In this document: positions 9,568 through 18,240 of the stretch, piece after piece
Layout of the letters: each line of letters begins with the position of its first letter
Numbering within the stretch: position 1 is the stretch's first letter
From: Catenulispora sp. GP43
GTDB taxonomy: Bacteria > Actinomycetota > Actinomycetes > Streptomycetales > Catenulisporaceae
Reading direction: 5' to 3'
Assembly: GCF_041260665.1 (NCBI RefSeq)
Contig: NZ_JBGCCT010000003.1
Location: 558,001-622,000 of the forward strand
DNA: 64,000 nucleotides
Made by a program: the position numbers and the translations under genes
Notes under the pieces: model-generated
What the model saw: only the letters and a program-made list of their open reading frames with translations
Databases searched by the model: none
Told to the model about the DNA's origin: nothing

Positions 9568-10557
9568 ATGCCGAGACCGATCCGCATACCGATCGCCGGC
9601 ACCGAGATGGCCCGCGTCCGCTTCGCCATCTCGCCGGTCTACGAGGCCGTCCAGGCCGTGTACGTCCTGCACGCTCCGGGCCGGCACGCCGTCCACCTGC
9701 CGTGGGTGCGCTGGGCGCGGCCGTTGCTGGCCCAGGTCCCCGGGACGGAGATGCTGTCCGGGTTCGCCGAGCGGACCGTCCGGCCCGGCGTCCTGGTCCC
9801 GCCGCCGGACGTCCACATGCCCGGCCTGGACGAAGAGCTGGAGACCATCCGCGGCGCCGATCCCGAGCGGGTCCGGCGCTTCTTCGACAACAACGGCGCG
9901 CCGAGCGACCGCTTCCAGCAGGAGTTCTACGACGACCCGCCGGCCGGTCTGGCCCGGCTCGCCGACGTCCTTCGGCAGGTGTTCGACGTGCTCGTCGCCC
10001 CGCACTGGCCGCGGATGCTCGGGGTGCTGGAGGCCGACATCGCCTACCGGGCCCGGGTGCTGGCCGACGGCGGCGTGGCCGCGGTCTTCGACGACCTGCA
10101 CCAGGATGTCCGCTGGTCGGACGGGGAACTGCGGATGCACGGCCCGGGAATCAGCGAGGCCGTGTGGCCGTTGGCAGCTAAGGAAGTCGTCCTCGAAGGA
10201 CGCTCGCTGGTGCTCTCGCCGAGCGTGCTCGGCTGGCCCGACGTCTGTGTGAACACCAAGCCGGTCACCTCCGGCCTGCTGCACTATCCGGCGCGGGCCG
10301 TGGCGACGGTCTGGGAGACCAGGCGCCCCGCGCCGGACGCGCTGGCCGCGCTCCTCGGCCGGACCCGGGCCGAGCTGCTGGTCCAGCTCGCCGAGCCGGG
10401 CACCACCGGGGAGCTGGCCGGGCGGCTGGGCGTGACCGCCGGAGCGGTCTCGCAGCACCTCGGGGTGCTGCGCGGAGCCGGTCTGGTGGCCACTCGGCGG
10501 GACGGCCGGGCGGTGCTGCATCTGCGGACCGAGCGGGCGGAGGCGCTGCTGGGGTGA
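9568..10557 (+). CDS. DUF5937-type transcriptional regulator with C-terminal ArsR winged helix
   Basis: A 329-residue regulator. The large N-terminal domain (RVRFAISPVYEAVQAVYVLHAPGRHAVHLPWVRWARP) is the type often called DUF5937. The last 75 residues form an ArsR-like winged helix with recognition segment GELAGRLGVTAGAVSQHLGVLRGAGLV and the wing TRRDGRAVLHLRT. No metal-binding ELCVCDL motif is present, so it probably senses an organic ligand. GGGGGG precedes the ATG. It faces the MFS exporter across the 9533-9552 palindrome and probably represses it. Confidence 0.85.
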   Translation: MPRPIRIPIAGTEMARVRFAISPVYEAVQAVYVLHAPGRHAVHLPWVRWARPLLAQVPGTEMLSGFAERTVRPGVLVPPPDVHMPGLDEELETIRGADPERVRRFFDNNGAPSDRFQQEFYDDPPAGLARLADVLRQVFDVLVAPHWPRMLGVLEADIAYRARVLADGGVAAVFDDLHQDVRWSDGELRMHGPGISEAVWPLAAKEVVLEGRSLVLSPSVLGWPDVCVNTKPVTSGLLHYPARAVATVWETRRPAPDALAALLGRTRAELLVQLAEPGTTGELAGRLGVTAGAVSQHLGVLRGAGLVATRRDGRAVLHLRTERAEALLG

Positions 10558-10713
10558 GGTACCGGCCCCGGGTGTCTTGAAAGCGGGCGAGGTGCCGATG
10601 CTTGTCGGCGGAATACGCAACAATGGAGCACCGCTGCGCGTACCGGCTGGGAAGACCGGCGGCTAGGCACCATGTACGGCGGCCGTGCGGCCCGCGGGAA
10701 GGGACTGGAGAAC

Positions 10714-11430
10714 GTGAGCAGCGACCTCATCGACACCACCGAGATGTACCTGCGGACCATCTACGAGCTCGTGGAGGAGGGCATCGTCCCGCTGCGCGCC
10801 CGGATCGCCGAGCGGCTGGGGCAGAGCGGCCCGACCGTCAGCCAGACCGTGGCCCGCATGGAGCGCGACGGGCTCCTGACCGTCGAGGGCGACCGGCACC
10901 TGGAGCTCACCGGCGCCGGCCGCGAGCAGGCCACCCGCGTGATGCGCAAGCACCGGCTGGCCGAGCGGCTGCTGACCGACGTGATCGGGCTGGCGTGGGA
11001 GGACGTCCACGTCGAGGCCTGCCGCTGGGAGCACGTGATGAGCGAGGCGGTGGAGCGGCGCCTGCTGGAGCTGCTGGACCACCCGACCGAGTCGCCCTAC
11101 GGCAACCCCATCCCGGGCCTGGCCGAGCTCGACGACACCGTCGGCGAGGGCGAGGCGTTCCTGGACGCCGACGTGGCCAACCTGCGCGACGTCGTGGAGC
11201 GCGGCGCGCGCTCGGCCGCGGCGCAGAACCTGGTGGTGCGCCGGCTCGGCGAGCCGCTGCAGAACGACCCGGAGCTGATGCTGCGCCTGCGCCGGGCCGG
11301 CGTGCAGCCGGGCCAGACGGTCCGCGCGACGGTCTCGCCCGGCGGTGTGCTGCTGGGTTCGGTCGGCGAGACCGCCGAACTGGACCTGGATCTGGCCGGC
11401 CACGTGTTCGTCACGGTGCGCGCCGCCTGA
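10714..11430 (+). CDS. ideR: Iron-dependent repressor, DtxR/IdeR family
   Basis: A 238-residue metal-dependent repressor of iron acquisition genes. The N-terminal helix-turn-helix is LIDTTEMYLRTIYELVEEGIVPLRARIAERLGQSGPTVSQTVARMERDGLL. The dimerisation and metal site is intact: HRLAERLL with the family His/Glu ligands, and CRWEHVMSEAVERRL with Cys103, Glu106 and His107, one residue off mycobacterial IdeR numbering. A C-terminal SH3-like domain is present. GTG at 10714 is chosen for family length and because GGAG lies just upstream; the open frame to 10672 adds residues unlike the family. Confidence 0.93.
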   Translation: MSSDLIDTTEMYLRTIYELVEEGIVPLRARIAERLGQSGPTVSQTVARMERDGLLTVEGDRHLELTGAGREQATRVMRKHRLAERLLTDVIGLAWEDVHVEACRWEHVMSEAVERRLLELLDHPTESPYGNPIPGLAELDDTVGEGEAFLDADVANLRDVVERGARSAAAQNLVVRRLGEPLQNDPELMLRLRRAGVQPGQTVRATVSPGGVLLGSVGETAELDLDLAGHVFVTVRAA

Positions 11431-11563
11431 GGCCTTCTCGGCCCTAATGGGGAAATTCGGGGTCGGATACCCTGTGTGGGTGAATCCACGCTTTGTGATA
11501 GTCAGACCGCCCAGGGTGAGCAAGAATGGCGAGGCTGTCCACACGTCTTGGGGGTTCGCCACG

Positions 11564-12706
11564 ATGTCTTCGATATCCGCTCCGGATGCCGACTTAGGCG
11601 GCTCGATGCCTTCCTCCCTCCGGCGTCGGCGCCGCGCCTCCCTGTTCCTCGCCTCCGCGGCGGCTCTGGCCGTGACCGCGTTCGGCGCGCTGCCCGCCGC
11701 TGCTGCCTCCGGCACCGGCCAGAACGCCACGACCGGGACCGCCAAGGCGGTGGCCGGCCAGGTCGACCTGGACGTGCAACTGCTCCAGGGCCTGCTCGGC
11801 GGACTGCACCTCACCGGGCCCGACGGCCTGGACGTCCCGCTGGCCAACCTGTCGCTGGGCGAGGCCGACGCGCCGAACGCCAGCGGCGACTCGGCGAACT
11901 TCACCAACTCCGTGATCCGGCTGCGCGACGACCTGATCGCCACCCTGCACCTCCCGGGCCCGGAGGCGGACCTGATCAAGGCCGACGCGGTGTCCGGGAC
12001 CGCGCGGGTCATCAACGGCCCCGGCGGCTACGCGCAGGCCTACGCGACGGTCGCGAACCTCAGGCTGTTCCTGCCGCTGCTGACCCTGCCGGGCGCCAGC
12101 GCCGACAACGGGATCCTGAAGGTGGACCTGGTGTCCGCGCAGGCGACGTGCGTGCCGGGCCAGAAGCCGGTGGCGTCGGCGAAGATGCCGACCACGATCA
12201 ACCTGCTGGGGCGGGACATCCCGGTTCCGCTGACCGGCGACGTGGCGCTGAACCTGCCCGGGGTGGCGGACATCGACGTGCACCTCGCGCCGACCAGCAC
12301 GGTGAACGACGCGGGCGCGTCCTCCGCCGTCGAGGCGCGGGTCACCGTGAACGCGCTGGGGCTGGCCAAGGTGAGCGGCGCGATCGTGCTCGCGTCGGCG
12401 TCGTGCACGACGCCGAGCGCGGCGGCGGCCGGCGGCGGGACGCCGACCGGGCAGGCGTCGTCGTCGAGTTCGGCCCCGGGCGCCGGGACGACCACGACCG
12501 CCGCGGCACCGACCTCGAAGGCCGGCAGCACCGTCACGGCCTCCCCGGCGGCGCTGGACGCGAAGGCGACCGGATCGCTGGCGCACACCGGGGCGAGCGG
12601 GTCGCTGATGCCGATCGCGATCATCGCGGTGGTGCTCGTGGTGGGTGGCGCCGGGCTGGTGCTGTTCCTTCGGAAGAAGGCCGCGGGGTTGCCGCCGAAC
12701 GAGTAG
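11564..12706 (+). CDS. Sortase-anchored surface protein (LAxTG, SCO1860-like)
   Basis: A 380-residue secreted protein. After an N-region with RRRRRASL comes a hydrophobic signal sequence (FLASAAALAVTAFGALPAAAAS). The body is a hydrophilic beta-type domain with two cysteines (ATCVPG, ASCTTP), followed by a Ser/Thr/Ala/Gly-rich stalk at about residues 285-345. The C-terminus has LAHTG, a helix (LMPIAIIAVVLVVGGAGLVLFL) and a basic tail: the cell-wall sorting pattern of class E sortases in actinomycetes. The function at the surface is unknown. ATG 11564 has GGGGG upstream; ATG 11606 is an alternative. It ends before a perfect 30-bp palindrome. Confidence 0.82.
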   Translation: MSSISAPDADLGGSMPSSLRRRRRASLFLASAAALAVTAFGALPAAAASGTGQNATTGTAKAVAGQVDLDVQLLQGLLGGLHLTGPDGLDVPLANLSLGEADAPNASGDSANFTNSVIRLRDDLIATLHLPGPEADLIKADAVSGTARVINGPGGYAQAYATVANLRLFLPLLTLPGASADNGILKVDLVSAQATCVPGQKPVASAKMPTTINLLGRDIPVPLTGDVALNLPGVADIDVHLAPTSTVNDAGASSAVEARVTVNALGLAKVSGAIVLASASCTTPSAAAAGGGTPTGQASSSSSAPGAGTTTTAAAPTSKAGSTVTASPAALDAKATGSLAHTGASGSLMPIAIIAVVLVVGGAGLVLFLRKKAAGLPPNE

Positions 12707-12726
12707 GCGCTCGAGCGGACATGGAG

Positions 12727-12756
12727 AACGGCGGTCACCGATCGGTGACCGCCGTT
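12727..12756. terminator. Perfect 30-bp palindromic terminator
   Basis: The 30 bases from 12727 are exactly self-complementary: the left half begins AACGGCGGTCACCG and the right half mirrors it, ending in TT. It separates the convergent surface protein and prim-pol-like genes. Confidence 0.85.
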
Positions 12757-12801
12757 TCGTCGCCGTTACTGGTGATCCGTCTTCGTTCCCGCCTCTGGTG
12801 C

Positions 12802-13473
12802 TCAGTACCGCTCGCGTCCGCACGCGTAGGCCAGCGTCGGGATCAGCTCCGCGGCCTCCGGCAGCCACCGGGTCGACTCCCCCGGCGGGCGGGCCCACTG
12901 CACCTGGCCGCCGATGCCCATGCGCGAGGGCGGCGCCACCACGAAGTCCTTCTCGCCGTGGCAGATCAGGTCCAGCTGGGCCCGGCCCCAGCCGGCGCGC
13001 ATGAGCATCTCAGGGATCTTCTTCTTGGTGCCGGGTAGGACGAAGAAGTACAGGCGCCTGGTCGGGGTGGCCGCGACCGGCCCCAGGTTCGCGCCGCTGC
13101 GCTCCAGGCGCGCCAGGGCCAGGCAGCCGGCCTGCTCCGGGACGTCGATGACGTCGAAGGTGCGGCCGGTGGGGAGCAGGATCGCCGCGTCGGGGTGTTC
13201 CCCCCACCAGCTGTGTACTCGCGAGGGCTGAGCGGTGATCTGCTTGTTCCAGTCGCGGTGCGCCGGGTGCGAGCCGAAGGCCGGGCACGCGGCGTTGCCG
13301 CAGGAGCAGTGCCAGGCGCCGTCCACGCGCATGACCGACGCGCCCGGGAGGATGTCCCAGTGCCGTTCCTCGATGTAGTCCAGTGCGGCGGCCTTCAGCC
13401 CGAGCGGGTCCGCGCCCGCCGGGGCGGGGCCGGGCTCGGCGAGGTCGCCCTCGGGGAGTGACAGCACAGTCAT
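12802..13473 (-). CDS. Prim-pol-like (bifunctional primase/polymerase N-terminal domain) protein
   Basis: A 223-residue protein matching the stand-alone actinomycete family annotated as bifunctional DNA primase/polymerase. The region GLKAAALDYIEERHWDILPGASVM, a Cys cluster (CSCGNAACPAFGSHPAHRDW), the helix PSRVHSWWGEHPDAAILLPTG and FDVIDVPEQAG are typical. The acidic residues of FDVIDV stand where a catalytic metal site would be, but the protein is too short to be a full primase. In such genomes the family is chromosomal and often near regulators, so a regulatory or structural role is possible. The start is by family length; the ribosome site is weak. Confidence 0.7.
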   Translation of the reverse strand: MTVLSLPEGDLAEPGPAPAGADPLGLKAAALDYIEERHWDILPGASVMRVDGAWHCSCGNAACPAFGSHPAHRDWNKQITAQPSRVHSWWGEHPDAAILLPTGRTFDVIDVPEQAGCLALARLERSGANLGPVAATPTRRLYFFVLPGTKKKIPEMLMRAGWGRAQLDLICHGEKDFVVAPPSRMGIGGQVQWARPPGESTRWLPEAAELIPTLAYACGRERY

Positions 13474-13572
13474 GTGCCCATAACGCGAGTGACAGGAGTC
13501 TGGTTACGGGGCGCATGTCACCTGATTGCCCGAATGTGCAAGAGGTCTGGTATTTCGTCGCCTGGCGCTGTA

Positions 13573-13621
13573 ATTGGTCATCAAAGACCTGTATTGGTCT
13601 TCAAAGATCTGTATTAGTCCG
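13573..13621. repeat. Two and a half 20-bp direct repeats in the NsdA-like gene promoter
   Basis: ATTGGTCATCAAAGACCTGT (13573-13592) is followed directly by ATTGGTCTTCAAAGATCTGT (13593-13612) and a partial third copy beginning ATTAGTCCG. Each full unit contains a small palindrome of the TCTTcaAAGA type. The repeats lie 27-75 bp before the ATG at 13648 and are phased at two helical turns, as expected for cooperative regulator binding. The binding protein is unknown. Confidence 0.65.
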
Positions 13622-13647
13622 ATTGCCGGGCGGGTATCACCGGGGGT

Positions 13648-15057
13648 ATGGAGGGGCACCGAGGGCCGCGCGAGCCGAATCGCAGACTCGCCGAGCTGAT
13701 CGCCGAGGCCGGCTGCTCGAACGCCGGGCTGGCCCGGAGGGTCAATCTGGCGGGCGCCGAGCTGGGGCTGGACCTGCGTTATGACAAGACTTCGGTGGCG
13801 CGCTGGCTGCGCGGACAGCAGCCGCGGGCCACCACGCCGGCGCTGATCGCCGAGGCGCTGGGCCGCAAGCTCGGCCGGCCGGTCACCGTCGAGGAGATCG
13901 GCATGGTGGACGAGCGGGACGGGAGTTCCTCGCTCGCCCTGGGACTGGCCGCCGACACTCAGGAGGCGATCTCGGTCGCGGCCGGGTTGTGGCGGGCCGA
14001 CGCCGCCGGACGCGAGCAGTTGCGGGCCGCCTCGTTCGCGGTCACGGCGATGGTCGGGCCGAGCCGGGACTGGCTGATCATGCCGGAGGATCCGGTGGTG
14101 GCGCGGGGGATGGCCGCCGCCAAGAACGGGCACGCCCCGCTGCGCGTCGGCATGTCCGACGTGGCCGCCGTGCGGGCCGCCACCGATGCCTTCCGGACGC
14201 TGGACCACCGCTTCGGCGGCGGACACGTCCGGGTGCTGGCCGTGCGCTACCTGGACGGCGTGGTCGCCGAACTGCTGCGCGGGACCTACCCCGAGCGGGT
14301 CGGGCGCCAGCTGTTCGGCGCCGCCGCCGCGCTCACCGAACTGGCCGGCTACCTCGCCTGCGACACCGGCCGCCTGGGTCTGGCGCAGCGGTACTACATC
14401 CAGGCTTTGAGGCTGTCCCAGGCCTCGGGCGACCGGGCCCATGGCGGGCACATCCTGTCGGCGATGAGTCACCTGGCCAACTCCCTCGGGGCGCCGCGCG
14501 AGACCGTGCAGTTGGCGCGGTCGGCCGACGAGGGGGCCCGGGGCATGGCGTCCTCGCACGTGCGCGCCGAGTTCTTCTGCGCCGAGGCCCGCGGGCACGC
14601 CGCGATGCGCGACCGGCGCGCGGCCGAGCAGGCGCTGGGCCGGGCCACCGACGAACTGGAGCGCAGCGGGGGTGACGCCCCGGTCTGGTCCTCGTATTTC
14701 GACCACCACTACATAGCCGATGCGGCCGCCGCCTGCCACCGCGATCTGGACCAGCCGCGCCAGGCCGCCGAACAGGCCGCGACGGCGCTGGCCGGTTTCG
14801 GCACGGACAAGACCCGGCGCCGGGTGCTGAACCTGTTCACCCTTGCCTCGGCCCGGGTGCAGGGCGGGGAGGTGGAGGCCGGCTGCGCGGCGGCGACGGA
14901 GGCCGTCAAGCTGTCCGCCCGGGCGCGCTCGGCCCGTGCGGTGGAGGCGCTGCACGACTTCGACCGGCGCCTGGACCCCTACGCGACGGTCGCCGCGACC
15001 CGCGAGTTCCGAGGCCTGATCGCGGCGCGCCGCCCCGGCGAGCCCATCAACGCCTGA
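13648..15057 (+). CDS. NsdA-like helix-turn-helix/TPR regulatory protein
   Basis: A 469-residue protein. The N-terminal domain, NRRLAELIAEAGCSNAGLARRVNLAGAELGLDLRYDKTSVARWLRGQQPR, is the DNA-binding-like domain shared by NsdA/NsdB-type Streptomyces regulators that influence development and antibiotic production. The rest is helical and repeats in TPR fashion (residues about 190-440; for example GRLGLAQRYYIQALRLSQASGDRAHGGHILSAMSHLANSLG). It is divergent from the prim-pol-like gene. Two and a half 20-bp repeats upstream suggest regulated transcription. The orthology to NsdA is inferred from domain order and motif similarity. Confidence 0.72.
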   Translation: MEGHRGPREPNRRLAELIAEAGCSNAGLARRVNLAGAELGLDLRYDKTSVARWLRGQQPRATTPALIAEALGRKLGRPVTVEEIGMVDERDGSSSLALGLAADTQEAISVAAGLWRADAAGREQLRAASFAVTAMVGPSRDWLIMPEDPVVARGMAAAKNGHAPLRVGMSDVAAVRAATDAFRTLDHRFGGGHVRVLAVRYLDGVVAELLRGTYPERVGRQLFGAAAALTELAGYLACDTGRLGLAQRYYIQALRLSQASGDRAHGGHILSAMSHLANSLGAPRETVQLARSADEGARGMASSHVRAEFFCAEARGHAAMRDRRAAEQALGRATDELERSGGDAPVWSSYFDHHYIADAAAACHRDLDQPRQAAEQAATALAGFGTDKTRRRVLNLFTLASARVQGGEVEAGCAAATEAVKLSARARSARAVEALHDFDRRLDPYATVAATREFRGLIAARRPGEPINA

Positions 15058-15128
15058 GCGCCGGAGTCCTCGGGTCCGGCGGTGTGGTCAATCATCGAAA
15101 GTCCGATCGGGTAGGCTCGGTCCCGCCT

Positions 15129-16469
15129 ATGGACGAGACGCTGCAAGATAGCGAGCCGACAGCCGAGGGTGGCCGAGCGCCGTCGGACGGTGCCGCGACC
15201 GCCGAGGCGGGAACGCCGCATACCGCGCAATTCGCCCCCGTGGAGATGCCTGGCCAGGCCGTCTCCCCCGTGCCTCCCGAGGACGACGGTTTCCCGGGCG
15301 GCCCCATCCCCGAATCCTCCGGCTTCTCCTGGCGCCTGCCGGGCCAGCCGGCCCCCGTGCAGCACGCACAGGGCGGGATCCCGAACGAGTTCGACCACCT
15401 CTTCCGCGACGCGCCGGCCGACGACCGCCGCTCGCTGATGCCCAACCAGGGCACGATAGGGGTCTCCGTTCCGGGAGCCGCGGGCTATTCGGGACCGTCG
15501 TATCCGCAGAATCCTGCGACCGGTGCCCAGGGACCGGGGCCGGGTTTCGGACCGGCTCCAAGGCCGGGACCGGGACCGGGGCCCGAGCCCACGCAGGCGC
15601 TGCCCCCGGCCGGCGCCACCAACCCACAGCAGCCGGTCTACCAGCCTCCGACGCAGGACCAGGTCGGTTACGGGCAGCAGATGCCCAGCCGCGCCTACGA
15701 CTCCGGCGGCTACGCGGCGCAGGCGCAGGGCGCATTCACCCCCGAGCACCAGCACACGCAGGCCATCCCGCGGGTGCAGCCGCAGATGTACGGCGGCGGC
15801 CGCGACTCCGGCGAACCGGACCTGCTGCTGGCCACCGGCCCGAACCGGCGCCAGTCCTACCGCACACTGCTGGTCGCGGTGGGCGTGTTCGTGGTGCTGA
15901 TCGTGGTGGCCGCGGTCGCCTTCTCCGGAGGCGGCAAGTCCAAGTCGAACACCGCGGGCAAGTCCACGAACCCCGACACCCCGACGCCGAGCACCAGCGT
16001 GTCGGCGCCGCCCGGGGTGGACCCGGCGGCCAAGGGCCAGGCCGACGCGATCTTCGCGATCATCGCCCAGAGCCACGACCTGAGGTCCAAGGCCAACGGG
16101 GCCCTCTCGGCCGTGCAGGCGTGCCAGAACGTCGCGGCCAACAAGCAGACCTTCACCGACGTCGCGACCACGCGCCAGGCCCAGGCCGACGCCATGAAGC
16201 CGCTGGCCGTGGACAAGCTGCCGGGCGGCGCGAAGCTGCAGCAGGACCTGATCAGTTCCTGGCAGTACTCGGCCGAGTCCGAGCGCGACTACGCGAACTG
16301 GGCCAACGACAACCTGGCCTGCAAGGGCAAGTCCGGCGCGAACGACAACCTCAACCGCGGTAACAGCGCCGGCGACAAGGCGGGCTCGGCGAAGGCCGAG
16401 GCGGTCAAGGACTGGAACGCCTTCGCCGACAAGCTCGGCGAGCAGACGATCAAGATCAGCGACCTGTGA
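15129..16469 (+). CDS. Proline-rich single-pass membrane protein
   Basis: A 446-residue protein with three parts: a long acidic and then Pro/Gly/Gln-rich cytoplasmic region (to about residue 235) including a PGPGPGPEP run, one transmembrane helix (TLLVAVGVFVVLIVVAAVAF), and an extracellular domain of about 170 residues rich in Lys, Ala and Asn with two cysteines. No enzyme motif is visible. ATG 15129 is chosen because TAGGCT, a TANNNT -10 element, ends 12 bases upstream and no ribosome site is present, suggesting a very short leader. The frame is open upstream to 15084. A hairpin follows the stop. Confidence 0.7.
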   Translation: MDETLQDSEPTAEGGRAPSDGAATAEAGTPHTAQFAPVEMPGQAVSPVPPEDDGFPGGPIPESSGFSWRLPGQPAPVQHAQGGIPNEFDHLFRDAPADDRRSLMPNQGTIGVSVPGAAGYSGPSYPQNPATGAQGPGPGFGPAPRPGPGPGPEPTQALPPAGATNPQQPVYQPPTQDQVGYGQQMPSRAYDSGGYAAQAQGAFTPEHQHTQAIPRVQPQMYGGGRDSGEPDLLLATGPNRRQSYRTLLVAVGVFVVLIVVAAVAFSGGGKSKSNTAGKSTNPDTPTPSTSVSAPPGVDPAAKGQADAIFAIIAQSHDLRSKANGALSAVQACQNVAANKQTFTDVATTRQAQADAMKPLAVDKLPGGAKLQQDLISSWQYSAESERDYANWANDNLACKGKSGANDNLNRGNSAGDKAGSAKAEAVKDWNAFADKLGEQTIKISDL

Positions 16470-16487
16470 CAGGGAACTGATGAACGC

Positions 16488-16515
16488 GACGGCCACCGGT
16501 TCCCCGGTGGCCGTC
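16488..16515. terminator. Stem-loop terminator
   Basis: GACGGCCACCGG and CCGGTGGCCGTC form a perfect 12-base stem around TTCC, between the convergent proline-rich membrane protein and EthD-like genes. Confidence 0.8.
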
Positions 16516-16530
16516 TTCGTCTCCTGACGG

Positions 16531-17382
16531 CTACCGCAACTCGTCGGCGTACTTGTCGGTCCCCGGCAACGTCGGTATGAAGGGCGCCGCGAACTCCAGC
16601 CGGCCGAGCCCGGACGCCTCGACCGCGGCACCGTCCCCGGCGAACCGCTCCCAGTCCTCACCGGGATCGGCCTCGGTGAAGTAGAGCACGGTGATGCGCT
16701 TGCCGACGCCCTCGACCGGCTTGACGTAGGTCGGCGTCCGCCCCGGCAGCGGCATCGGCTCGAAGACGGCGGCCATTGCCACCGGCGACCCCTCCAGCTT
16801 GCCGTGCAGGTGCTTCTCCTTGAGCCAGGACGCCAAAGCGGCCGGATCCTGATCGGGCGCGGTGTCGATGACCTCGACGACGAGGCCCGCGTAGGGGTAG
16901 TTCAGGGCGTGGATGTCGCGCGGCCCCGCGTCCCCGTCCCGGTAGACCACCCCGAGGTATCTCTGGAACGACGTGAACACGTGGGTCCGCTCCTGGAAGA
17001 CCCGGCCGTCCGGCAGCAGCCGCCGGTTGATCGCCACGGTCCAGTCCAGGTGGTCCTGATACCGGTCCTCGTTGATCCAGTACACGGTGATGTAGGCGCC
17101 GGCAGTCACCGGCGTGGCGACCGCCGACTCGGCCGGATAGCGCAGCAACTGCAGCGGACGCGTGGCGACCCACCGGCGTCCGGCGAACATCCAGGGCATC
17201 GACATCGCGCCGGAGATGTAGTGGTCGTCCTCGTACCAGCGGTTGTAGGCGTGCTCCTGTCCCGGATGCGGCTCCACCATGGTGATCAGGGCGGACCCGA
17301 TGCCGGGTCCGTAGGCCCCTTCTGACGCCAGCTTCGTGTAGAGGCTGGGCTCTCGCTTTGGCTGGTCTTCCTTCGCCGACAT
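16531..17382 (-). CDS. EthD-like double ferredoxin-fold (dimeric alpha/beta barrel) protein
   Basis: A 283-residue protein that appears to be two fused barrel halves. The first begins GSALITMVEPHPGQEHAYNRWYEDDHY and the second YAGLVVEVIDTAPDQDPAALASWLKEKHL, both like the NxWYxxxH segment of EthD-type proteins found with catabolic oxidoreductases. The function is unknown; decarboxylase, cyclase or heme roles occur in the fold. The gene is preceded by a perfect copy of the 19-bp regulon palindrome (17410-17428). Its first 50 codons and upstream DNA are duplicated as remnants at 22275 and 24594, so this is the only intact copy. The start has a GGAGGC-like sequence nearby. Confidence 0.72.
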   Translation of the reverse strand: MSAKEDQPKREPSLYTKLASEGAYGPGIGSALITMVEPHPGQEHAYNRWYEDDHYISGAMSMPWMFAGRRWVATRPLQLLRYPAESAVATPVTAGAYITVYWINEDRYQDHLDWTVAINRRLLPDGRVFQERTHVFTSFQRYLGVVYRDGDAGPRDIHALNYPYAGLVVEVIDTAPDQDPAALASWLKEKHLHGKLEGSPVAMAAVFEPMPLPGRTPTYVKPVEGVGKRITVLYFTEADPGEDWERFAGDGAAVEASGLGRLEFAAPFIPTLPGTDKYADELR

Positions 17383-17409
17383 GGCGCCTCCGAGTCCGGG
17401 GGTTGCGTG

Positions 17410-17428
17410 ATCTGACGATACGTCAGAT
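17410..17428. promoter_or_regulatory. Regulon palindrome, box 1
   Basis: ATCTGACGATACGTCAGAT has perfect eight-base arms around ATA. It lies 28 bp before the EthD-like gene's start and between it and the divergent recombinase remnant. This is one of two perfect examples in the window (the other is at 41011) and defines the consensus. Confidence 0.75.
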
Positions 17429-17530
17429 ATCCAGTGGTTCGCTAGATCCCTCGTATAACCCCTGGTAAAAGGCCACTTTTGGTATCATTAATCAGGGCAC
17501 TGAGTCGTGCGACCGGGGAGGTTGAAGGCA

Positions 17531-18139
17531 ATGTCTGTAGCGTCCGAGATCGAACTTGCCGAGTGGGATGGCGTCCTGATACCTGAGCGGGTCCGCAATC
17601 GAGGGTCTGTGACGCTGTCGCTCAACGCCGCTCTGCGTGCCCACAAGCCGCTACGGCCGGGTGTCTATCTGCGGATCTCACATGACCGCTTCGGGAACGA
17701 GAAGGGCGTCACACGCCAGCTCGAAGACGCCAACTGGAAGCGGACCGACCTTGGGTGGGGTCCGTTCGCCAAGGTCTACAAAGAGAACGACACGGGTGCA
17801 TATAAGAAGCGGAAGGTCGCGCGACCTGACGGAAGCGTTGAGTGGGAGGTCATCCGGCCGGAGTTTCGGCAAATGCTCAAAGACCTGCTAGACGGCGTCA
17901 TCGACGGCATCATCTTCTACGACCAAGACCGCCTCGTACGGCAGCCGCGCGACCTCGAAGACTTGATCGACGTCATCGAGTTCAAGGGGCGGCCTACGGC
18001 CGCGCGCACAACACCCAGACCGCCCCGGCGAGCAAGCGCCGAACTCCCAGGCGCCAAACGTGATCATGGGGCCGGGGAAGAGGACGCGGCCTTTGCTCGC
18101 CACCGGCCCAGCGCCGGGACATCAGCCGCCCATTCATGA
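17531..18139 (+). pseudogene. Truncated large serine recombinase
   Basis: Residues 1-155 match the N-terminal resolvase domain of large serine recombinases: YLRISHDRFGNEKGVTRQL with the nucleophile serine in RIS, and GIIFYDQDRLVRQPRDLEDLIDVIE with the arginine-rich active-site helix. After about position 18000 the reading frame changes to unrelated Arg/Ala-rich sequence and stops at residue 202, so the recombinase and zinc-ribbon/coiled-coil domains of a normal 450-600-residue integrase are missing. GGGGAGG before ATG 17531 fixes the start. The beginning of this gene is also found, partly inverted, at 22606-22675. It is a relic of an integrative element. Confidence 0.8.
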
Positions 18140-18240
18140 AGAGCGCCGCGCCGAGTCCGCAATGGCGCTGGATGCTCGGCGCGGCTTCACCTGTGGCGAC
18201 TGCGCGGGGTCTAGTCCTTAGCAGGCCGCATCGACGTCTG

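Noticed and set aside
17227-17560. Simple attL/attR pair of a serine integrase
   Set aside because: The shared segment with 22292-22624 is over 300 bp with many mismatches and includes coding sequence. Integrase att sites share only a short core, so segmental duplication fits better.
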